This document shows, one piece after another, positions 19,746-29,357 of a stretch of DNA of 64,000 nucleotides (its first letter is position 1; each line of letters opens with the position of its first letter). A model generated the notes under the pieces. That model made no database searches. It saw only the letters and a list, made by a program, of their open reading frames with translations, and was not told the DNA's origin. The translations under genes and the position numbers were made by a program. This stretch comes from Parietichytrium sp. I65-24A (lineage: Eukaryota > Sar > Bigyra > Thraustochytrida > Thraustochytriidae): assembly GCA_012862575.1 (NCBI GenBank), contig BLSF01000072.1, positions 62,001 through 126,000 of the forward strand. Reading direction: 5' to 3'.

Positions 19746-20059
19746 CTAAACGAGAGGACGGTCTAGACATTTTAATCAAGCATATGCTCGGTTGGCCCCT
19801 CCTTAATTAAACTGGGCGTGGATGAAGATCATGGGATTGATGCAAGGGTTCTTCCTTCCATGGACAAAAGCTTTCTCAAGTGCTGCTTGGCTCAATGGGA
19901 GCTGATACATTATTTATAAAACAGCTGAACTCTGATGTTCAAGCAGTCATTGGCATCTTCAAAAGAAGTAACGCTTACAGAACAAGACGTCAAGATGAAC
20001 GTTTTCTCCAAGCAAAACCAACAAACAACATGGAGGAGAGCAGGGAGGAGAATTAAAAA

Positions 20060-21976
20060 TTACACGTTCGGAAAGAGGAGCGCCGCTTTTGCACGTACAT
20101 TGGACACGGAGTCGTTGAATGCGCTGCGCACTACGTCCGCGTTCTTGTCAGTAAAGCACTGCACTTTGTATAGCTCGTGTAAGAGCTCCAACGCACAAAT
20201 ACGAACGCGATAGTCTGGTTTCGAATAAAGCATTTCCGGAATCGGACAAATTTGGGCTTTGACCCAATCGAAACCAAATGTCTTGGCGAACTGCGGCAAC
20301 TGGGATATGGCGGTCTCGCGCACTGAGTGCACAGCGTCTTGAAGACAGTGTTGGAAAAAATGAAGCCCCGCGGCGTCATTAACCCACAGGTCCCGCGGCA
20401 AGCTCTGGATGGCGGTCGAGATCGCTTTCGCAGCCTCCTTCTTGGTTCTCCAGCTGAAAGAAGGCATCGCCCTCGCTTCCACAGAGCAAATGGTTCCATA
20501 TATGTTGCGAATGATGGACAAGCGATCAGTCTCCGGCAGTTCACCAATTATACTTGAGAAAGTAGCTGCCACGGCCTCAGTTCGTACCTCGGCCACAGAG
20601 TCGGTCATGAGTATTTTATTTAGCATTCTAGTCGTGTCGCCTGGAAAAGGTCGCGCCAAGTGTTGCAAAGAACCAAGCACAGCTTTACGCACCTCCGTGT
20701 CCTCGTCGTCGACCAGCTTGCTGACTATTTCCGTTATGTACTTATCAACGCTCACTAAGTATTTGAGGTGTTTGGCTGCACCCGCACGAACGTCAGGCTC
20801 TGGATCTGTAAACAGCTCCAAAAAAACTGTGGCAAACTCCTTTACGAGCCCTTGCTCGTTGCTACTCCCAGAAGACGATACACTACCACCAAAGTCCGAG
20901 TTGCTTTGATCAGCAGCAGAGTTTGCACCTGCTAATGGTGATTGAGACTCTGAATTCTGCCCTGATATCGCCGCCGTGTCGTTTCCCCTCGAGTCAACGT
21001 CCATATCAGAATCGCCGTGGCTATTGGCCTGCTGCGGAGCTTGGCTGGTGCTTTGGTGCTGCTGCTCAAGCGCTCCGAACTCGCGAAAGAGGCTATCCAC
21101 TTGCTTCACTAATGCCAACCTCGCACGCCAACTTGGAGAGTGTACAATCTCCTCCTTCAAGAAATGCATCCGCCGCTCGCGCTCAACGCGCACCAGAAAC
21201 ATCGGCAGGCAATACTCTACTGCAGCGGCTTGCACCATGTCGTCTGGATCGGTCATCAAGTCTCTCACTGCCATGAGTGGTACGCTTGCTAAGCGAGAAT
21301 CTAATATACGGGCTTCGGGGCTTCCGGGCCTGCCCAAAGCTCTTCTGTGTTGCGCAAGCTTGCCCAAGTTTTCTGCAAGAGCCATTCTGACCTGCGGCAC
21401 TTGGTCTTTTGCAAGTTTTTGGAAAAGATCCTCCTCCTGAGCAGAGTCCAGTCCGCTGGGAATCGGATGGGCGAGCAGCTCACACACCGAGACGCGCTGG
21501 TAGAAGCTCTTAAATTTGATCTGGTCGCAAAGTGCCGTGAGCAAACGCGAATCCTGGTCTTCTCCTTCATCGTTCATTGCTGCTTCGGAATCCACAGGCG
21601 AGGGATCAAACTTGGAAATATCCAAACCGCTGTACATGATGAGCGGCTGCCCACGGTGCGCGTGTTGTAACACACTCTTCACCGCAGCAGTGCGAACCAC
21701 CCTCTCAGGGTACTCCAGGAGCCACACCAGCACACTAAAAGCATGCTTAGAGCCTTCAAACTCCTTCTCGCCGAGGCTCTCGGCCATCCCGAGCAAGACG
21801 GCATCGCTGATCTCGACGGGAAGCAGGCACTCCTCCAAACTGTTGAGCACCAGATCGGCGCCAATCTCGCGCGCTATGAGATGGCTGTTTCGGACGGCGT
21901 TCACCCTCACCCCATCTTCGAAGAAATTCGACAGCTCGTCGCGCCAGAAAGCCAGAACACCGCTGTCGTCCCCCAT
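20060..21976 (-). CDS. HEAT-repeat scaffold related to PP2A subunit A
   Basis: This 638-residue protein is built of HEAT repeats in the style of the PR65/A scaffold of protein phosphatase 2A. Examples are repeats with DPEPDVRAGAAKHL, DEDTEVRKAVLGSL and DAVHSVRETAISQLPQFAKTFG. The N-terminal DAVLLGMAESLGE block also matches PR65. About 80 Ser/Gln/Asp-rich residues interrupt the repeats near the middle, a layout also seen in the PP4 regulatory subunit R1. It should therefore scaffold a PP2A- or PP4-type phosphatase in cytosol or nucleus. It is more divergent than a canonical A subunit, which I would expect elsewhere in the genome. The start at 21976 is the first ATG. The chain ends in a final HEAT pair with little tail. 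Confidence 0.75.
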   Translation of the reverse strand: MGDDSGVLAFWRDELSNFFEDGVRVNAVRNSHLIAREIGADLVLNSLEECLLPVEISDAVLLGMAESLGEKEFEGSKHAFSVLVWLLEYPERVVRTAAVKSVLQHAHRGQPLIMYSGLDISKFDPSPVDSEAAMNDEGEDQDSRLLTALCDQIKFKSFYQRVSVCELLAHPIPSGLDSAQEEDLFQKLAKDQVPQVRMALAENLGKLAQHRRALGRPGSPEARILDSRLASVPLMAVRDLMTDPDDMVQAAAVEYCLPMFLVRVERERRMHFLKEEIVHSPSWRARLALVKQVDSLFREFGALEQQHQSTSQAPQQANSHGDSDMDVDSRGNDTAAISGQNSESQSPLAGANSAADQSNSDFGGSVSSSGSSNEQGLVKEFATVFLELFTDPEPDVRAGAAKHLKYLVSVDKYITEIVSKLVDDEDTEVRKAVLGSLQHLARPFPGDTTRMLNKILMTDSVAEVRTEAVAATFSSIIGELPETDRLSIIRNIYGTICSVEARAMPSFSWRTKKEAAKAISTAIQSLPRDLWVNDAAGLHFFQHCLQDAVHSVRETAISQLPQFAKTFGFDWVKAQICPIPEMLYSKPDYRVRICALELLHELYKVQCFTDKNADVVRSAFNDSVSNVRAKAALLFPNV

Positions 21977-23185
21977 TCCGGCCAAACTCCCGCCTCAGCG
22001 GCCACCACGATTCTGCGCCCCGGCAATGAAATGTATGCACGCACAATCGCACAATCGCACAATCGCTCAGTCCAGCGAACCAACGAACCAACGAAGAGGC
22101 AGATTACGATGACACCTTTTGCACAGAGCACGCCAGACACGCCAAGGCGACGATCACAAGTCGCAGGCTCCGGCGAGTCTATTTACACCCCAAACACACA
22201 CAATCACACAAACACACACACACACAAACAATTTCGCCAAACCAAACTCGGACTAACCGTCTTCAAGTTGGCCAACTCCTACTCCCTCAGCAAGGCGGAA
22301 CAACAGCACCGCCTCCGCTTTGCGGAACCCAACCTGGCGCCAAGCACAGTTTCTCTCGCATGCACGCCGCGCGAGAGCGACAAGTGACAAGTGACAAGTG
22401 AGATGTGGTTTTGAGTGGACGATACTATGCCAAATGTACCGAAGGTATCAAAGGTACCAAATGCAATAAATGCACCAACTGAGCAGATGAGCAGATGAAC
22501 AAATGAACTGATCAGCTTTCCGGCCGGCTGATTCCGAACGCTCAAGACGCGGTCAGCCCGGGCCTGGTTCGCGGGAGAACAGAGAACGGTTCGCGGGGAC
22601 GTGCGCGGAGAACGTCTGCGCACTGCACTGTCTTCTGTGTGAACTGTGAGAGCCAAGTTGAGTAGGGGTGTGCCACTGGATATAGTAACCCTCGATTTGC
22701 ACTGGAGGGATCGCGGACTTTGTGGTGGTGGTGGATTGGTTGGAATGGGAAGGTCTTATTTCGTTACGCGCGTGATTTTGACTGCGGGTTTGCTGTCGTG
22801 TGAACGATGGAGCTCGGGAGAGATGGCGAGCTGTGAATCGAAATGGAGGAATTGGTTTTGTGGATTCGGTTGTAATTCTTTTTCGTTGGTTTGTTCGTTC
22901 TCTCATTGGTTTCTTGGAGGAGCTGCCTGGTCTGGCTTTGGTCAAGGTCGCCGACGGGAATGTGCTTTCTTCGTGAGTGATGCAGGTTTCCGTTTCAAGT
23001 GGAGCAATCTGTCCAAACCGGAGAATATCAGAGCTGAGAATGAAGGATTAAAAATCTATAGGAATTCTGAAATCACGCCACGAAAATTCTACAACTCAAT
23101 CTGCAGAAGAAGCCGTACAAGGAACCAAGGCTTCGCTTCGTACATAGTAACCGCATTAGATTGGGAGTGCATGCGAAAGTTTGTG
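21977..23185. other. Spacer between PP2A-A-like and Tmc-like genes
   Basis: This spacer holds a CA run at 22192-22230, three exact 7-bp GACAAGT units at 22379-22399 and several ATGAGCAGATGAAC-like near-repeats around 22440-22515. A long plus-strand frame at 22646-23482 overlaps the end of the Tmc-like gene and looks like chance. No gene was supported. Confidence 0.55.
22192..22230. repeat. (CA)n microsatellite
   Basis: This is an interrupted CA-dinucleotide run upstream of the PP2A-A-like gene. Confidence 0.88.
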
Positions 23186-26100
23186 CTACCTTCTTTTGCT
23201 CTTAGAGGAACTCTGAAGAAGGCTGAAGATTTCAGGAACCTTGGTGAACACTTCAGATGGAAGCATGAGAAGCAGAGTCTGGGTCTTCTTAAGCTCCTTC
23301 TCGGTCCTAGACACAGCCTGAAGAGATATGACGTGCCCGATAAGGAGGAAAGCAAAGAGAGTAAAGCCTGCTTTGATTTTGTAGCTCCTGAGCTCAGAAG
23401 CTTCTTCACCGAGCTCTTCGAGGTAAAGGGAGCTCGAATTTTCCAATCCCAAACCCAAGAAAGCAGCCGGCCGCAGCAATAACGTTTCATTTCCAAGCTC
23501 CTCTGCCAAAGACAGCTTTCCGGCTTCCAAAGCTCGGAGCATCACTTTTGCGTTGTGCAGATAGTTTTGCATTGCAAAATTGAGGCCCTGACGAAAGTCA
23601 TCGGCAACCTCTGTTGCTGCCTTGTTGATCAACGCGAACTCTTGACACTCTGAGGTGCACAAATCACTATAGTACAAGCTATAGAGATTTCCACTTGTTG
23701 CTTTGAAGCTTGGCATAACGTTGTTGCCGTACATGAGTTTGTAAGTTTGCTGGTCGATTTGACTCAAAGTCTCCGATGCTCTGTCTCTCATCAACGCTTC
23801 CACGCCCTCCCTCTCCCAGTCGAACGACTGGCCGAGATGGCCCAGATAAAAGGGCAAACCTCCGTTAAGCGTAAGACGGTATCCGGATTCAAACACCGCA
23901 GCACTTGCCGATGCCATTTGACTTCGCATTCCGATATCTTGCCAGGTTGTTATAAGCATGTAGATTAGAACAAACCAGAATGAAATACCGATCCTTATAA
24001 TCGCAATGAGCAAATGACGCAACTTGACCGAAAAGGAATCGGAGCGAATTAAACGACTTTCAGCCCCTTCACTCGAGTGGTGGAGAATTCCGGCGCTTAG
24101 ACGCCGCAATAAACCAATCTTTGATCGCTTGCCCTTCACAGTCTGCAGCTCAGATTCTCTGCGGAAAATATCTGAGATCTCCATTTCATCTTCATCATCT
24201 TCCAAATCATCATCGTTCATTATCCTGTCTCGATCTCCAAGATCTTCAGTGTCAAGCTGAAGCTGCTGGAGCCGTTTCTCTGAACGCGTTTGGAGTAGGC
24301 GACAAATTTTGGCTGGAATAGCAACGAATGCCATTCCGATGGCTCTTTTTTTCCGGCCGTAGCCTACAAACATTGGCGCATAGCCTATAAGGAACGAAAT
24401 TACCAAAAGCCCAAGAATGGTCGAATTCGAGACTACGTCAAAGTTTGATAACCGGACGAGCGCTTGTTCGTTCCGGGTTTCGTAGAGCTGTGCCAGGCTG
24501 ATTCCCCCCTGCATGATGTCATACACACCATTATTTATAACGAACTTGCATGACTCTCCACAATCTGACGACTCGCTCAAATCCCCCAAAAGCTTTTCGA
24601 GATTGTTTACAAAGTCGAGGACAGCCACCTGAAAGCTCACGGTTCTAGTGTCGTTCGTACCAATGTATTCTATATAAGCTGGAGACTCGAACGCCGCACT
24701 TACGACGCTTGGGTAAAAGAGCGCCTGTTCGGAAGCCTCCACAGCTGTTGTATACTCTGCTTTCAGCTCAATGAGCAGATCGTTAAGCAAGCCCATGGTG
24801 TAGTTTCCTTCCGATCCCGATATTTCCGGTGAAACATGGAAATGAAACCATGTGACGGCTGATGCGAGCCCGATCAAATAGGCGCACCGGTGCAAGGTGT
24901 GCATCGCTTCGTTCTCGCTCAGAAGGTTCGCATACAACTGGCTTTGAAGGACAGACTGAAGGACTACAACAAGCCAAAAGCACAGAACAAAGCGCTTTGC
25001 GAACCGAATGAAGCGTTGGAGCTGAGGGTCCTTCTTCCCTAGATCAGACATGATCTTCTTTTGTATTTGCGATATCTCCACGTTGCCTTTAGCATTGTCT
25101 CCGACGCTGGAGGAGCCCACCGAGCTACCTCCTCCAAATCCCCGGTGTCTATCTGTTTTGGGTGACATATGTCCGAACGATGCGTGCCTTGGCGAGCCGC
25201 TGCCCCGCGAATGTGGTTCCCCGTCTTGTTGCCGGCCCATGTCGTGAGGTCGTTCGACAAGCGTCGTCTGATACACGCGATCCTCAGAGTCAGCAGAGCT
25301 GTTATTGCCAGCAATAATTCTGTCGTCCCTCGATTCTCTTATGTTGAGAGGATTCACCCTCGGATCCACAGAATAGTAAGGACTGTCTTCTAGTTGCTGT
25401 AACTTTACCATGACGACCTTGCATTCAATTTTGGCCCGGGAGTAATCAACCAACGTTGCTTTCACCTTAAATTCATGGTTATTGATACGGCACACAGTTT
25501 CGGTCTTGTACCTGAGCTCGAAATTCTCCTCGTAGAAATCTGGAATCAAGTCGGTAATATGCAGGGTTAAGGCGAACATGTCATGCTCGTCAACATCCAG
25601 AGCGTCTGGGCAATGCTGCGTCCCAGCTGTGACGTATCCAGATTTGGCCTCCACCATAATGATGTGATGATTCTCCGGCAGGTGTACGTCAGTTCCTAAC
25701 TTTCCAATCAAAATGAGGTCGGATTGCGCGTTCGTGCTTGGCGTCAAGACAAAATCAATCGGCATGATATATCCCTTCCTGTGAATTCCGAATATGCGAC
25801 GAGTTTGCGTGGAGAACTCAGCGTCACCGTTAAGAAAGTGCTTGATGAGGTCATCGTGGATCCTATCGAAAGGACTTGGCATGATGATGTTGACACTTCT
25901 TCCAACAAGGTCGGATTTGCTGTACCCGAAGAAAGAGCACATCGTATGGCTGGCATCCATAATTTGTCCGAGTGTATTCCAATTCCCGCTGATCGTACAA
26001 ACTGCATATCCGCCTGTATGCTCCGCTGCACGGTATTGCAGACCGTGAAGGACCTCCATCGATTTCTTTTTGTCATTCATAACGTAATGCAGGTAGGTGG

Positions 26101-27691
26101 CGTACAGCCTTTGTGCCTCGGCGCTTGATCCAGACATGTTGAGAAGTTTGGAAATGTGGAATTTGCATTGAGACGCCTCCTCGTGCACCTTGGAACCAAG
26201 TGAAAGCAGTTCGTTAAGCTTGCAATTGTTGTGCCCTACTTTTTTCCAAAAGTTGGAGATGTGTTTCAGGGTGCTTTGCATGCTCGCCTTTGCGAGCTCC
26301 AGATGGCGATCGAGAGCCATAAAGGAAATGGCTCCCGCCAAGCTGTGCTGTCTCTCTTCATTTATACGATTGTGAGCGTAAAGAAAGTACTCTGTATCGA
26401 TTTGCAAGCTGCATTGCCCGGCTTGCTTGATCAGGTTGAGCGAATAGATGATCTTGTTTCCAGCGGAGGTTGCTAACGCTGCAACATAGAGACTTAGAAA
26501 AGCGGATCGCGGAAAGGCTGCTACTGCGGCTTTGTATGCTTCCTCTGCCTCCCCTGAAAAGCTGAAATTCCGCATATCCCTCTGGTATTTGAGGCGTAGA
26601 TGAAGTTCAACAATGTACGGTGACTGCAAAAGGATGACGTTTTGGGCGCACATCAGGCGGTGTGCACGGTGATGAACCATCGCACCGAGCGAGAACTGGA
26701 AGAACGGAAGTGCAACTAAGAATACAAACATGGCGCCATAGTCGTTTGAGTTCCCCACTGAGTAAGCAATGACCGCACAAACGCTTGCCCACAAATATAC
26801 AGCATGCGAGACGATAAAGAAGCGAGAGTATCGTAGCCTGTAGTGGGGGAGAAAGTATAGACAGCTCCAGATCATTCCACAAGCTGTAAGGACACAGAAA
26901 GTAAGAAGTACAGCCTGAATCTGCACTGTTGGGTGAGTTTCCGAATCTGTGTTGTATACACCAAGAGTTGCAACCATGGAGCCAATCAATAACTTGCACG
27001 CAAAATAGAGAGCATCTGTGCGTCCGTGCGGAGTAGGAAGCGATTTACTCTCCCGAAGCTTAAGGTTGGAGTACGGAACGTGATGCACGAGAAGCAGAGC
27101 CGCAAGAATGCAAATCACGCAATGCACGGTGAGTGCGATCGCTGCGACGATTTGCAAAGCAAAGAGAATAGTCGTGTCCCCGAAAAGTGAGATTGACGCC
27201 GAGCTGCTCAGCCCACCAGTGCCGCGAATTATGCGGATGAGAACTCCTGTCAGAGGTAATTGAAAACAGCCCTTGAGCAAATGCAAGCTCAGCCCAAGGA
27301 AAGGCAAGACGGACTTGTGAGAGTGGCGCTTCTCCACTGAGTCCATGCCCACGAAAATACCCATTCCGAGAGTCAATAGGATCCAAAGTATGAAGCCGAT
27401 TCCGAGTCCGAGAAGCGCTTTGTCGGATCGGAAGTCCCAGTATCCAAAATTGATTCCACTTAGTATCGGGAGCAACCAGGTTTGAAGTGAAGACGACCAG
27501 GGAAAGCCCACCTCAGCTGCGAAAGGGAAGCAAGCCAATTGAAGAGCAGACAGCAGCGTGTTACCGAAGAAGAAGCGCTCCCCAACGACATTGCGGAGCT
27601 GCACGTCATACGCCGCTCCAAATATGCCTTGCTTCAGCAATTCAAACGGCCGAAGCGTGGCGCGCTCATGCTGTGTGGCTGTTTCGATCAT
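23186..27691 (-). CDS. Large Tmc-like multispanning membrane protein with PAS domain
   Basis: This 1,501-residue protein has many hydrophobic segments in its first 400 residues, then a helical TPR/HAT-like region at about 400-540. A PAS domain at about 560-645 follows (MCSFFGYSKSDLVGRSVNIIMP). Residues about 770-890 are disordered. The C-terminal third has four membrane segments near 910, 1100, 1237 and 1447, enclosing two extracytoplasmic loops with paired cysteines. Both cytoplasmic flanks end in a similar IPAKICRLLQ / VPEIFSLLQ motif, which suggests an internal duplication. The arrangement matches the TmcB/TmcC (tiny macrocysts) family of Dictyostelium, ciliates and other protists. A sensory or signalling role is inferred, and no enzymatic output domain was seen. 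The start is the first ATG. Confidence 0.82.
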   Translation of the reverse strand: MIETATQHERATLRPFELLKQGIFGAAYDVQLRNVVGERFFFGNTLLSALQLACFPFAAEVGFPWSSSLQTWLLPILSGINFGYWDFRSDKALLGLGIGFILWILLTLGMGIFVGMDSVEKRHSHKSVLPFLGLSLHLLKGCFQLPLTGVLIRIIRGTGGLSSSASISLFGDTTILFALQIVAAIALTVHCVICILAALLLVHHVPYSNLKLRESKSLPTPHGRTDALYFACKLLIGSMVATLGVYNTDSETHPTVQIQAVLLTFCVLTACGMIWSCLYFLPHYRLRYSRFFIVSHAVYLWASVCAVIAYSVGNSNDYGAMFVFLVALPFFQFSLGAMVHHRAHRLMCAQNVILLQSPYIVELHLRLKYQRDMRNFSFSGEAEEAYKAAVAAFPRSAFLSLYVAALATSAGNKIIYSLNLIKQAGQCSLQIDTEYFLYAHNRINEERQHSLAGAISFMALDRHLELAKASMQSTLKHISNFWKKVGHNNCKLNELLSLGSKVHEEASQCKFHISKLLNMSGSSAEAQRLYATYLHYVMNDKKKSMEVLHGLQYRAAEHTGGYAVCTISGNWNTLGQIMDASHTMCSFFGYSKSDLVGRSVNIIMPSPFDRIHDDLIKHFLNGDAEFSTQTRRIFGIHRKGYIMPIDFVLTPSTNAQSDLILIGKLGTDVHLPENHHIIMVEAKSGYVTAGTQHCPDALDVDEHDMFALTLHITDLIPDFYEENFELRYKTETVCRINNHEFKVKATLVDYSRAKIECKVVMVKLQQLEDSPYYSVDPRVNPLNIRESRDDRIIAGNNSSADSEDRVYQTTLVERPHDMGRQQDGEPHSRGSGSPRHASFGHMSPKTDRHRGFGGGSSVGSSSVGDNAKGNVEISQIQKKIMSDLGKKDPQLQRFIRFAKRFVLCFWLVVVLQSVLQSQLYANLLSENEAMHTLHRCAYLIGLASAVTWFHFHVSPEISGSEGNYTMGLLNDLLIELKAEYTTAVEASEQALFYPSVVSAAFESPAYIEYIGTNDTRTVSFQVAVLDFVNNLEKLLGDLSESSDCGESCKFVINNGVYDIMQGGISLAQLYETRNEQALVRLSNFDVVSNSTILGLLVISFLIGYAPMFVGYGRKKRAIGMAFVAIPAKICRLLQTRSEKRLQQLQLDTEDLGDRDRIMNDDDLEDDEDEMEISDIFRRESELQTVKGKRSKIGLLRRLSAGILHHSSEGAESRLIRSDSFSVKLRHLLIAIIRIGISFWFVLIYMLITTWQDIGMRSQMASASAAVFESGYRLTLNGGLPFYLGHLGQSFDWEREGVEALMRDRASETLSQIDQQTYKLMYGNNVMPSFKATSGNLYSLYYSDLCTSECQEFALINKAATEVADDFRQGLNFAMQNYLHNAKVMLRALEAGKLSLAEELGNETLLLRPAAFLGLGLENSSSLYLEELGEEASELRSYKIKAGFTLFAFLLIGHVISLQAVSRTEKELKKTQTLLLMLPSEVFTKVPEIFSLLQSSSKSKRR

Positions 27692-29357
27692 CCCGCCAGC
27701 TGCCGCCCAGCGCACACACCGACCTTACGCTACTGAGGCCAGAACGCAATCGCAAGCAAATGGCGGCTCTCTTCTCTCATTCAGCAGCCTCCGGAGTTGC
27801 CTCTTCTGCCGCCTTTTCCATGCAAACACCTTTCTTTCTACTCGTTCTTTCCGTCACACGTACCGTTAGCACCAGTACCAGGTACCAGTTTCTTTCTCTT
27901 TCTCTCTCTCTCTCTCTCTCAACATACTCTCCCTGTCTCTGTCACTGCCTCTCTCAGCGCAAGTAAACTAACTTTAACGCATGAAAAAAAAATCCCTCTT
28001 TCTCTGGTTACAAAAAGGCATTGTCAGGAGCGCAAAATGGCAATGGTTATGTCCTCTAACCCGCGCCTCAATGTGCAGTGAACGCGAGGGAAAGACGGCT
28101 TAGTACTTTAGCCAGACTTTGCGAACGTTAGTGTGTTCGAGGAACGCCAGAGAAACAGGCCTCCGCCACTGTGACAATGCTACATCGCTCGCTCTTCCGT
28201 TTGTGAGGTATCCGTTGCAACTGAGATGTTCAACAGTTCGAGTCCTTTCCCGCTGCTCTTCAACAAAGGCAACTTCTATCGTGCACATAGTAGGGCTCCA
28301 TCCACTACTCAGTAGACATCACAGCTTCCAACGTCCGCCGTAGAAAGTGGCAACGCAGTTTGCGACGAGCTGCGGCAGCTGCGGCATAACCCGGCCACTT
28401 GCCGCAGTTCATCCAATGTCAATGTCATTGAATGAACATCTTTCCGTTTTCAAGTCTGCAGAGCTGAAGCAGCTGAAGCTCATGTATGGCCTGGAGAAAG
28501 GCCGGCAGGCGTTGATTTAACTTCAAGCAGGAAGGCATGCTCAAGCCGCAGATACGTGATGTTGCAACAGTTCACACAACAAAAACAGCTCAAAGTCTCG
28601 GAGTCTCCATTAACATTGATTCACTACCTCCTCCTGCTGTTGCTCCTCCTGCTGCTCCTGCATTGAGAAGTACGTTGCTCCAGGAAAGGAAGCAAATGGA
28701 AAGATTGAAACGCTTCGCTTATTCAGTGACTCTGTGACAGATTCGAGTCGGCCCGGACCCCGTAACGGTTAAATCTCTACACACTAGACGTCGCTAAGCC
28801 TTCCGATATCATAGTACCCATATATCACTCGTGGTAATGATGCGGAAACAGTATGACAGGCACACCATACAGTACCGAGCGCGAATCTTCTTCAAAGCCG
28901 TGAATTTTCTTTTTTGTAGAATTTAGAAGGGAAGCAAGCACCCGTACTACAGTACTACTATATTCGCTTACTGGTAGATCGATGGGTGAACAAAAGAATG
29001 ATCGTGGAGAATGTGACCCAAACATCACCACCTCGCTCACCCACCACCACACCAACACACGCGGTGTTCCGTAACAACCGCGCGCCTGTCCCCGGTAAAC
29101 GGCCAGCCAATTGCCCAGTCGGCGGCTCGCTCAGCCGTTCACCGCCGGAGCTTTCTCGCGCGCGTGTCTCCTATCGGACTTGGCGGACCAGTGTGTGCAC
29201 GGAAGGGCAAGTTTTAATCGTGCGATCTGCGAGGTTCGGTGACCAACGGCGTTCGATTCCTGGATTGTGAGCCGTTTACGCGCCATTGGAGCTCGGGCGC
29301 GAGGAGTCCTGCTGAGAGTGGCATCTGCACGGCCCGTTTGGTGCTTGTGGTGGTGCT
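27692..29357. other. Divergent spacer between Tmc-like gene and FAN1
   Basis: A CT run lies near 27898-27920. The segment 28740-28990 is rich in CTA/TAG and GTAC. Several short frames around 28340-28740 are too small and lack similarity. The last 300 bases probably contain the FAN1 promoter and leader. Confidence 0.55.

Larger units (their letters stand above)
18372..20059. other. Spacer with TTCA and TGAT repeats and a diverged duplication
   Basis: This 1.7-kb spacer lies between two minus-strand genes. It has a TTCA tetranucleotide run at 19143-19185, a TGAT run at 19286-19307 and a diverged duplicated segment (19441-19583 and 19620-19745). Short open frames are not protein-like. No gene was found. 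Confidence 0.6.

Noticed and set aside
22646-23482. 278-codon plus-strand frame
   Set aside because: It has no ATG-supported, family-like content and overlaps the end of the well-supported Tmc-like gene on the other strand.
29240-29275. tRNA T-loop-like GTTCGATTCC
   Set aside because: The flanking bases do not pair as a T stem, and no acceptor or anticodon arm could be found nearby.
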